Of a stretch of DNA of 64,000 nt, positions 24,001 through 36,000 are shown in pieces (positions within the stretch are counted from its first letter, which is position 1; each line of letters starts with the position of its first letter). The position numbers were made by a program, and so were the translations under genes. The stretch is from positions 108,582-172,581 of the forward strand of contig JH153084.1 in NCBI GenBank assembly GCA_000226015.1. The letters are read 5' to 3'. This stretch comes from Mnemiopsis leidyi (Eukaryota > Ctenophora > Tentaculata > Lobata > Bolinopsidae). The notes beneath the pieces were generated by a model. The model made no database searches and was not told the origin of the DNA. It worked only from the letters and a program-made list of their open reading frames with translations.

Positions 24001-27000
24001 CTGTCTAGTATCGAAAAAAAATACTTGCATGTCACACACCCAGAAGAAATTTCACTGCCAAAGGTAAAAGTTACACACGAGACAGTTCACAACAATAAGT
24101 GTCCAATGTACATATAAAACAGTCACTATTTCTTATCAGTACATTTTATTTTATCGTCCATTATAAAGTAATGCTCCCTTATAAAGTAATGCAACTTTTA
24201 TCGGTCGTGTTCTGTCCGATTTCCACTCTTCAATCCTAGTGCAGTGTTGTACATCGACATTCTCGCACCCAAGTTGATCAAAGATTGCAATAAACGTATC
24301 TGTAGTCTTGTCTATCTTACAACTGTAGTCCCATTCTGATTCGTTGTCGTCCTGCGCTCCATAGATTACAAATTTTTTGATCGGTCCTCCTCTTCGTTGT
24401 CTGCCTGAACGGCCTTCTTTACAGACTTGGCTGTGAGCTGTCGTGTCTGTTTGTCGCTCTTTTTCACAACTTCCGCCAAACTTTTCATTTCATTCTGTAC
24501 TGTGTCCTTAACTGATGCGAGATCCTCTTGTTGACGGATTAATAGCTGGTTCTAGGTGTCCATAACTTTGGTTTTCATCTCATCGACTGAGCTAGCAGCT
24601 GCTTTGCACAAGTCTAGACTATTGTCAAACAGTTAAACTAAGTTCTCGAGAAAATCGACGAGAGGACCCTTGTTCAGCTTGTTCAAAGCACTCTTCAAGT
24701 CAGCAACGGAAGAAACGTTGACTGCCTTCATAAGCCTGACCATTTCAGATTTCATTTTCTTTTCTGTTGTGTGTAGCGATTCCACAGAGAAATCCATTTG
24801 TGAAATCCCTCTCTCTCATTCTCTCTCTCAACACTTGGAGTCTGTTGGGTCTACTTTATTGGTGGAATCATCTCGTTCCACCCCGAACTTAAAAACGATA
24901 ACAACCCTGATAAATGTTGTACCTTTCCAGCGTGTGTCTCCACAACCGACGTTGTTAATATGAGGCTGGTAAACAGACTGGTGTTATCTGAAATGAAATT
25001 TAAATCTAATCTCCAGACTTTCTAAGGGAGAGGAAGTGGGAGGGTTGTGGAGCGTGACTGAGGACAGAGGAGCAAACTAGTAGAACTGTTCTTGGAGCGT
25101 GACTGGGCAGGGAAGTGGAACTGTATTGAACACTCTGTCTCTGCTGTGGAGCGTGACTCAGGTTTGAGACAGTGTTTCACTGCATGGCACAGAACCCTCT
25201 CATCCGTGAAAATTATCCAGTGCAGATTGGAATTTAATGAGCTGGAGAATGTTACATTATCACATCACAGAATGTATCATTTGTGGTACTATTCTAGGAA
25301 CCTTACAATACACTGCATATCAGTAAACAGCGTGTAAGTTTCATGTTAAAGGTGATGGTGACGTGACAATGTAACGCCGTTCCAGAAAAGAGAGTGTGAC
25401 CTCACATATTTGACGCCGATATTAGCTTACACGAGGACTGAACAGCACTCTAACTCTAGTGTATAGTTCCATCTCCAATTAGGTGAAAGTTTGATATTAG
25501 ATGATCGTTCGTGTGTCTGTGACGCAAAGTTATAATATGTAGATACGAATTAGAAGCTCTCTGTGTCTCGTACATGTAAGTAGTTTGTGATAGGAAAGAA
25601 GGAGGGGGAGTTTCTTGCGTTCTGATCAGGTTAATGTCTTCTGTCTACTCCTGTTTGAGGATCAGTCACGTGATATAAAGTCACGTGGTTATTATAAACT
25701 TCGTCACACAAACATCACCGGAAATTTGATGGAGATTTCTTGGTGAAACGTCAGTGTTTTGTGATCGGGGGATTTGGGAAAACTGAGATATAGGAAACGG
25801 GAAACCTTGTAGAGTTGAAAGATCAAAGACAGTTCTGCCTTTGTTGCGGGGTTATCAGGGATCATACGTCTGTACAAAGTTGAGACTGGAGTTTGTTCAG
25901 ACAGACTAAAGATAAGAAAAGTTGCTTGTATTTCTTACTTCACCGCCAATCTCCTTCCACATCAAATAACCGTGTTTTGACACGGTAGCCGGCACTCTAA
26001 TTAGACTTAATCAGCGTTTCAATTACTAGTTAATTACGAGCTAATTACCTATAACCACGGCAGAGAAACACACCTTGTCCAAATCTCAAGCTGGCAGGGA
26101 GATTTGTTGTTCCCTGAGAAAAGTCTCTGATTGGATGTGAAATGTGGAGGAAGTGTTTTGATTGGGTGAAATCATGTAGTTTGGTAAACAGTCAACTTTA
26201 ACTGGGGTAAATCAGCTTTTCGATAGCGTGGGAATCCAGAAAGTTTGAGAATGGTTCTAGTTATGCGTCTCATGCTAATGTACAGACGAGATACTCTTAA
26301 CTCTTCCACCGTGTTCTACCCGCATATTTGTATTTTGTACCAAATTCTATAGACAATAACATTCAGCACCTCCTACTCGGGGCGATGACACGATGATTTA
26401 CAGAACATAAAATTTTTGCTTATAACGGCAATAACGATTCAATGAGATGATGTAAGCATGCCTCAAGTTTAAACATCCAATACAAGGCAAATCTGCATCC
26501 TCATGACTATTGATGTTACTCGCAAGCTCTACATTGTTTAGAATAGCAACGGACAATCACACGAACATAATATACTTGATTTATTTCCGTAACCCAAATA
26601 GTCCTATTGGTGGAGCCCCGATGTAATCGTAATAGAATTAATCTAAATAATCCAGCATCACATTGGGTAATAAGGAAAACGTGAAAAGAATATTAAATTG
26701 ACAAATAGTGGAGGTAACGAAGTAACGATCTTATGTAACAACATATCTACTTTAATGTGTGTCTGGAAATATTACGTCCTGAAAGAATTCTGCTGTGTAG
26801 ATTTGTGTGTATTGTGCTGCAGTGTGGCAATATCATGAATTTGTTCATTGTAACATACATGCGCGATTTGAATAGAACAGACTCGATTTCTGACCTAGAT
26901 CTATAACTTCAATTCATTTCAAAGGTGACATTTTTAAAAGAAGTGACTTATTTATAAATGAACTCTAGGCTTGCCAGCTACAGTGTTATCCTTGGTATCT

Positions 27001-30000
27001 TCTCTATTACTAAGTTTTCTGTAGTTTTACATTGACGTTCTAAAAAGCTGTTTTTCTTAAGTCCCAAGTTGAAAAAAGCCTAGCTGATCTAGCTCTTCCG
27101 TAATGGACTGGTCAAGATAAAACTCTATTGTGCTTGAGCAGTAACAGTGACATATTTGCTGCTTCTAATGGCTACCCTCGGGCGATGGAATGAAATGCAA
27201 CTATTGTTGCCCGATAATAGGTTCACTTAACCATTAAACTCTAAACATTAAACCCCCGAGCCAAACCGATCAAATCTAGTCTGGCCTTGAGTTCGTGTCA
27301 CTGTCCCAGCTTTCCACTTGGACATCCCTGGCCAGGATGAAAACTACTAAACCTGGTCTGCACTACAATCCCACGTGACGGCGTTTCTCGCACGTGATTG
27401 GCTGGAGGAGACCACGTGATAATCCATCCTGGCCCCTGATTGGAGGATCCCCGAAGTGAGCTCGCTAGTTGGAGTGTACCGAGACCGACAAATGGGCAGG
27501 CTCATTAGGCTGATTACCTGAGTTTAATATCCAAATTGCTACTTGACAACTCACTGTCATCCCTGCGTGCTATCTTCACTCCCCCCGGCTCCAGCTCCTC
27601 TCCATTCCACCTGCTAAAAACTTCTTTCTGAGTAGTTTCCAAATTGAAAGCCAGGCGCTCTCTAACATGTCACATTGGTGTCCAGCTTTTCAGTCAGCAG
27701 AGAACTTGACAAATAGAATTAGAGGGTAAGTACAGCCACAACGGTAGAGAGGAATAGTCGCTCTACAACCTTAATTAGTGGAATGACTTTCTGGGCTATA
27801 TTGGGCTATTGAATACTCCCCCAAATAATCCCTACCACTCCTCCTTCACCTCTCAACACCCAACCAGTGAACACGGTTAATCACATTGAGTTTTTTCTCA
27901 CGCGTATTTCATAGCTGTCCCATTAAAAGTGGGTACATAGAAAAAGGAAGATGTGGTCATGCAACCCTGCACTTAGTTAGAGTGGCGGGGTGGTACAGGG
28001 GGCACCTTATTTCTAGAAATAGTAACCCGTGTAAGGATTCCTGCCTCCTCCTCTCATTTCTTCCTTCTAGAGAATAAGATCCTGTGTTACTTTCAAAATG
28101 TCACTGTCTGTGGTGATTCTGGGATTTTCCAAATCGTTACCATGGTAACCGCCTTCCTGGATGATAACGGGGTTAAAATGTAGTCGTGAAATTCTTTTAA
28201 CATTGAAACTTTGCACTGGTAAAAGAGGAATGTTGAAATTGCTGTGAAATGGAGTATTTTGCATTGTGGACATAAATCAATGAATGGCTTCTTTTCATCT
28301 GCGATTTACAAAAAAGACAAAAAATTGTCATGAACGCGATTAAAGAGAAAGTTAGATCGTATTTTAGGACGATTTCAGAAATTCTAATCGCTCGAACATT
28401 CGCCTCCCTATTGTACAAGTACTAAGCCACCAAATTGACTAGATAATTTGCCTGTTATTACTCAGGTACATTGAATTTAAAATCCAGATCAATGTCATTG
28501 ACTGCAATCAGATATCTCTTCAATTTCAAGACCTGATCATCCATTTAATGAGCTTGATTAGCGATACTTGTGGAGGTCATTTCTCTGATATCAGTCAAAT
28601 CGCTGATTTCCTTTGCATTAACGTTTATCATTTCCAACATAAGCTTACACAAAACACGTGATGACATATTTCTGGGCTATCCAGGATTATTCTACCCAAG
28701 CTCTGGAGCCATCCTCATTGAGCAGAGCTGCCCTTTGTCTAGCCAATAAATTGCTACTTGTAACCGAACTTTCTACAATAGAAGGTAGCTAGACTCAGGT
28801 AATTGGAGCACAAAGCCTACCAGCTTACATCGGTACTCAGTACGGTAATTTGGAGCTAATTATGGGAGGGGGTTCCTCACTCTTCCAATCATGTGTGCCC
28901 AATACTTGTATACATACTATACATTATACAGGGCCATTAGATACCGGTACATAGTAACCGCAATGTATACAATCACTATGTACACTGTACACTGTACACT
29001 GTACAGCTCCACGTTTTAGGCAAGTAGTTCTTCTACTTATATACTTATATAAGATGTGTTGTTGGTTATTCTGGAGTCAACAGCGTCTTGTTTTAAAAGC
29101 ACAACCAAGTACTTAACCTAAATTTGTTATCGTTCTCCATGGCGCCTGTCTTCCCCGGATGTTTGATAAACCTAAACCGAGTCTAGGATGAATTGACTAA
29201 TGGTGGTTTAAATTCCTCCGCTCCACGCGCGAGCGAGGCCAGTTGTCGTGATATCAGTAGCTGTTAATAGCAACAAAGAAGACGTCTGTGTACTGGAGAG
29301 GTACAAGAAGCGTGCTACCTGTGGCTGACACTTCAGTGAGATGTGTGCCAGACTCAGCCTCCCTCACCAAGTCTAGCCGCTCTCCTCCCGTCCTCTTTTA
29401 GTCTGTTAGATATGACCCTGGTCTAAAACAGAGTTTTGGTTGGGATCTTCTAGGGTTTCTCTTCATTGGAAGTACCGGTACTGTTCTTTCATACTGGCTG
29501 ATTTCACCCCTTATCTGTCTGTACTAAATTCCATTGTACATTCTATTGTAGCCCTCTCCCTAACACATTGCCATGAGGGTAATTTGGACAATTCTGCTGT
29601 CAAAACGACAAACTAAAAGTCTAAACTGCACTAGAAGTCTACACTGCACACTGGAACTCTACACTGAACTACAAGGTGTAAAACTGACAGGAAAACTGTC
29701 CTCAGCTCACTTGTCCGCGACACTGCCTCCTACTTAAACTGAACGATTTACTGCACTCTACCTGGCGACACTGCCTCCTACTTAAACTGAACGATTTACT
29801 ACACTCTACCTGGCGAAGAAGTTCAGTAAGAACTGAGTTTGTAGTTGGAGAGGCTAAGTGATAACCTATACTTATACTGTCTTTGCTGGTTTAAAGTCTC
29901 CAATCCTGGGGAACATTGTTTATTAACGTGTTGATAAAGGTGGATGTTTTACGTCAATGGATGTTACAAATGGGTTTGTTTTAAAGTCAGATCGGTGTTT

Positions 30001-33000
30001 GGTGCGGTTAGAAGGTTTACTGTAGAAAAGTACATGTTTGTTATTTACTCGAGTGTGGTTTACCATTGTTTGACACACAACACACAGCCCACACAGTAGC
30101 AACACCCAGCCACAAGAATGTGTGTGAGGGATACAGAACATACCAAGAAGCAGGGTGTGTCTGTCTGCATTACAAACACAATACAAACCACTTCACCTCC
30201 CGTTCCAACAATATATCTGTAATTTTTACTCGGCTAAACGTGAGTAACTGGCGTTTAATTGACGGTTGTAAATTGTGGAGAATATTCCGAGGTGCTGGTT
30301 TGATATAATTCTCGGTTCTACCTCCTAATAGAATATAGATGTGTCATGTACATGGGTCGGTGTTGTAGTGGTATCTACTCCGACTTTCTATGCAGGAGAT
30401 CGGGGGTTCGATTCCCAGATCCGCCAATCCTAGAGAAGGGCGCTAAGGGTGTTTGAATATCCGAAAAACAGTGATTAAGGGTTAACTGAAAAGGCGTTAA
30501 AAGATCTAGAATCTCTAGGAACCCTTCAGCATAACTGTAAAAGCCTGGGTACAGGTGTAACAAATACAAATACACCCTCCCTTTCCACCCCCTCCACGCC
30601 CCCCTCCCCTCATGTCAAACATTCGAACTTCCAATAATCCACTTCTTCCATTCCCTCTCACTCCGAAAAACGTCAATAAACTCAGTGAACTTCAGACGAA
30701 GTAGGTAAATTAGAGAATGGCGATCTGTGTTATCAGTGAGAACGACCCCCGTTATCCCTGCTCTTTGACAAAGGCAGGGTTCCTGGAAACTGGTCGTGAT
30801 GTAACTGAACACATCTCCAATTGCAGGGTCTTAACTGTAAGGTTCGGTTAACGTGGTGTCCTGCTGTTACGTAACACTCCTATGAAGAACCCGTGAAGTT
30901 ACCAACAATTAACCGTTAATTAAATGTCCTGTTCCGAGTGTATAAAGTGTACGGGGGAGCGGGCACCATCGCTCAAAGAGACATGGATTATAATAAGAAT
31001 CCAGCCAACAGATAAACACACTAACAGACGTGTTAACGATCATGGACGTACACAAAAACAGACATACTCACAAACAGACATACACACAAACAGACATACA
31101 CACAAACAGACATACACTCACCCAATACACACTTTGTTAGACATTTTGAATTTCCGCTCTATGCCCGGGAATACACTCACACACTCAGACCACAATACTA
31201 CTTCCTTGACCGTTCTGTCAGCTGATTGGTTAACAGGGCCCACGTGGGCCGGTTTTCTTCCTCCTGATTGGCGGAGAAAAGTCACGTGACTTGGTACTGT
31301 CTGCTGATTGGAGGAGACTCCCCACGTGTTTTTCCGTGTCAGTGTGATGTTCAGTAGACAGTGTCCCAAGGCCGGGGACTGGGTCGCTTGTTCTGGACTG
31401 ATTGGAGCCTCTGACAAGTCTTCGTTAGGAAACTCCGGCCACAACCCTCAGACATAGTGTTGTATTTATTAGCAACAACTCTCAGACATAGTGTTGTATT
31501 TATTAGCAACAACACTCAGACATAGTGTTGTATTTATTAGCAACAACCCTCAGACATAGTGTTGTATTTATTAGCAACAACTCTCAGATAGAGTGTTGTA
31601 TTTATTAGCAACAACCCTCAGACAGAACAACTTTAGTTTTTTCGTAAAACTAATCAATTAATTTCTCAAATCCTTTCGCCATCGAACTTCTACTCTTTGT
31701 TTGTACAATCTTTTCAACTGCGACATGTTATCCTATGTGATAGCGCAGAAAATGTTCCATAGTTAGCTGTCAATATCCAGGAGAATAAATACGGATAAAT
31801 CGTCCTTTACTTTAGACACAGAACACAGTGAAACTTATTACAAGAAGCCGATATACACGTCACTGCACTAATCCCAGATACCCTGGACCATTGTTATGTT
31901 CCTCATAATTACACGTTTTCAAGTCGCGTGTGATCCCTTCCGACAGCGGCAATCGAACTAACCAGGAATTTCTCTAAGTGCGAAGTTACAACTTCTACTA
32001 CAACAGCTAATGAACTTTCCGGAATTTAAATCACGCTCACAAAATGAAAATCAAATTTCAGTCAGCCCCCGATAGGTATATATATCAATCAATAGGCTGA
32101 CATATTAAAATTCGGTACTGAAACTCAAACAAGTCCTATATCCGAGATTGTTCGGTCATTCCCCTTCCCCCCAAACATGAGGAAGATCGCACCCCCAAAT
32201 TGGATTGTATAACTTAGGACCTGACCGGACCTTACCGTGTACAGGTGTATTTGGAGTTCTGATCTCAGATTCGGACTATTCGGTTACTGCACATAACGGG
32301 GATCATTGGTATAAGTTCTCTGCAAAGCTTAACTTGGATCATACAAAACACACAGAAAACAATTACTGTGGGCCGTGTAATGTGTGTGGAAGGTTGTCAT
32401 TTATACCTCCTCTAATATCTTGATATCGAATCTTTGAATGTGGACATATATATCTCTGTATCTTTTAATACATGTCAATGACACATTATCTTTGAAAGTC
32501 GAGTTTGTCAGTAATGAAAGAAAGCAGACTCAAGGTCACAATCTAGACTAAACTTTCTGTTTGCTTTGTTGTGGTCTGCTGCGGCTACGTCAAACGGGGC
32601 CGCCTAAAAAATATATGACATGTAATATGCGGAAATGCGAGGAACTAACTGTCCTTAAAGATGGGTTTAGTTTGTGTCCGTGCGATAAGTGTGCAGCAGA
32701 AGCGCCAATTGGTTTACACGGTGCTCTGCTATATTTTCCCAGCGTTAAGAGGCAACTCGATAGGCAGAGAGAAGACCCTTCTCAGATGACTTAACGTCCA
32801 CCTGGTGCATCGAGTTTTAGGGACGCTCAAATTTTCGTGCTGGATGGAAACCGCGCACAAATTTGTTTGGAATAACTTTTCCAGCACTGTTGCTGCGCGT
32901 CTTTTTTTCAAAATCCCTAGCTCAGCATGTCGATCGTTGCGCGCGTCCTATCTAACCAATATCACACTCAGATGCGTTTGAGTCTTAATATTTTCACGTG

Positions 33001-36000
33001 TCACACTGAAAATTGCAATCCCTGGTTATTTGAGTAAATTGATGTGTCCCCATATAGGACTGCATTCAGAATTGTCGATTGATCAATGTTAAGAAATAAG
33101 AGTACAATTAGACAGTCACAACAAGCGTATGATATGACTGTCGACTGCATGTTTTAACCTTAACATTTTTACGGTTCAATTAAAATCTCCGTTTTTGCAC
33201 GACAAATCGTACAGCTCATGGACATCGTGAGTAAGTCAATAAATCAAGATCAATTACTGAATTCTCTTCTCCTTAGCTAGAATAGGCGACATTCCAATGC
33301 GTGTCTTGAATGGCGACTCAAAACAATCCTATTCACTACCGCAACTCTTAACAAGCAATGTTCCCTTGACCATGCTTAACAGACTGCTCTATTCGACAAG
33401 ATCCTGCGGCTTCGAAATTAAAATGTCAATGTTTACGTGGAAATACAGGCTGTAAGTTATTGAATTCCCCACTGGGTACCTCCTAGTGACTCGAGAGCAT
33501 GCAATCAGCTACCACGTGATACTCAATAGCCAATCAGCTGGGCTTGGTTCTCTGATTAAACACAGTGGATCAAGTCCTCCAGATCGAAGTAGCTGGCTAG
33601 GGTCTTGTCGCATGTTATTTGGGTGTTGGTTGGATGGATCTAATCATTACTTCTTAGATTTTAGTGCTGGGTGCAGCAAGCTGCTGAATATTTAAGTTAG
33701 CCTGTTCTCTATCAAGTGTTCTCAGTTCGCGCTCTTCATTCTAAAAAACCATTTATTTTTCGTTTGTTTCTTGAAATGGGTTACTTGTTCACTCTTCTAC
33801 TTGTCCTAGCCTTCCCTGCAATCTCTTGCTACAGTGAGTAAAGCCGATTTGACACACTAATTTGTTTCTCCCAAAACAACCCAGAACAAACAACAATTCA
33901 TCCGTCCTCCCGCCTACCATCTGTTATTGTACCGCGAGTAATTACGACCACGCTTTGTTAAAACTGACGTCCCTATTTCAATAACCGTTCTTAATATCTC
34001 CTCTCACCCCACTTCCCACGTGACTGATGCCTGTCTGGCTGGCAAAGCTAACCGGTCACGTGACCTTAAAACTACCTCTCTCGCTCAGACAATACCCTTG
34101 ATAATATGTGCCTAGACAGAAATATATTCAGCTCTAACGGGGTAGCCAAAGTTCTGTCCTTGTCACTTCCTGTTGAAATAATTTGAGAGGGCGACGAAGG
34201 AGGGTAGCCCCACAGACATAGCCAGAAATTGGGCTCCTAGCGGGCCTTACTGGGCACCTTCCTAGTTGGGCGAGGACATCTTAATGAAAATGATGCCCGA
34301 TATTTGCCTCATTATTTATTCGCATAATGAAGATTTGATTTGCTAACAAAAGTGTCACCCATCTTCCTTGTTCTGACTGAAGAAGTCCGGACTGGTGCCC
34401 CGAAATGCTCCTGGAACTGAGGAGCCTGGTTGTGAATATACTCGCATCGTGAGACAGACGGTCGTCTTATAACCGCCCCCACAACCAACCATATGACAGA
34501 CGCAGCTCACTGTTTTGTCACGACTCCGTCGCAGTACAAAAACTTTAAAAATCCCTCCTCTCTTTCTCTTGCTCTTGACTGCCATGCGGTGCTTTTTGAT
34601 CGTTTAACTGAATCTAGAGCTGGTGTATGCTGATGTATGATATTTCCCATGCTATCTTTTTCAACTTGCAAGGCTGGATCATCTATGATGCATAATGATT
34701 TATGTTATGTTACGTGGTCTGAGTTGCGATTTATCAGTCGTTCTTCGTTTCGACTGTAGCATGTTTTCAAAATTAGGACGGTCAACTGCCTTTGTGAGGT
34801 TTTAATTAGATGTGTTTGGGAATATTTGGTCTGAAATCATCCTGTTTTGATGGGGGTCTCGTGTCGATTGTTTTGATCTATTGATTTCAGGAGCTTAATG
34901 AAGTCATTTTTAAGAACGTTTAAATCTGGAAGCTCTTATTCCTAATTGAATTTGATCTTTGAATAATGTTTCGAATATTTTATCGCAGCTTCAGTTTTAA
35001 ATTCCGTGGCATGGGAATCACCATTCTTATAACTTCACATCCTTTCAAACCGTACCGTGCAATAAAGTTCCTTCTTACTGGAGCCCTTCAAGCCACCTAT
35101 AGTACAGATTGTCCCGCTGTGAGAGCTCGCTCTAAATAGCAATATCCACCAAATATAAGCTGTAATGGTTTGTTTTAAATGGTAGTTAGGTTCCAATCTG
35201 CTTGTCCCCCTGTCTCTCTTCCCTCTCCTTGACGACGGGCTGGAGACCTCTCAAAGAGCATGATGTCAGTGGGACCGTATGTGTAATGTAATGGTCCAGT
35301 AATTGCTCTCTTCGCAAGCTTGTGTCGCACGATTGGCTGCGAGCTAGCTAGCTCCCCACTAAGTATTTAGTATTCGTCACTGCCGTGTTTCATTTCCTCG
35401 CTCTGTCTCACATATCAAGTTGCACCTGTTCATTCCAGACCAGACCGAGCCCAGGACAGCGCTCTCTTTCTCTCTAAAACGCTGGGAACTCAATACATGT
35501 GATGCTCCTTTTAGTTTGGTTGTTGCTCGTTCATCTGGTAGTTTTAGCGGAGCTGAAGTTGGATGTGATCCACGAACACACCAACGATTCCAGCCATGAC
35601 GAATGTGCCCGTAAGTATTGGACCGCGGGGGTAAACAGATTACATTCCCGAGTGTAACAATTGTTCCGGATCTGTAGTGCTGTGTTACGGGGAGTAACAT
35701 CTGGTGGAGAATGTAACCACATGTCTCTCTCTCTCTGGTTAGACCTGCATTGTGTGGGAATTGTGGGAGATGAGTTAGCGACATTTCTCCTGGTCAACGT
35801 CCCTAAATGAAAATATAATATTTCAAAATTATAGAAACATGAGATGGGTACTCTTTGTGCTGGATAAGTGTATCAATGATAAGTCTTTGTACCTAAATTA
35901 TGTCACGGTCCCAAAAAGTCGTGCTAAATTTAACAGTTAACATTTATGCTTCTCTTGAGCTCAGTTCAGAGGGCGTTTTTAATAAATTGATCCAAATCAA

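Larger units (their letters stand above)
15012..33500. other. Neurexin intron 1, upstream part: no coding exon recognised
   Basis: 18.5 kb without a supported exon. Contents seen: a SINE at 30354, tandem repeats at 28980, 29717, 31045 and 31447, and a set of CACGTG palindromes (16342, 17633, 17650, 18102, 22163, 25667, 25682, 27372, 27391, 27413, 28655, 31241, 31283, 31323). Donor-like sites at 18530 and 27726 follow ATGs but give no phase-1 signal-peptide exon. First exons with no coding content could be missed. Confidence 0.5.

Noticed and set aside
27669-27726. Possible extra first exon before GTAAGT, downstream of the 27.4 kb module
   Set aside because: No hydrophobic segment, and phase 2 instead of 1; a non-coding first exon cannot be excluded.
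31447-31626. CRISPR-like array
   Set aside because: The 34-bp units are contiguous with no unique spacers, and the host is an animal.
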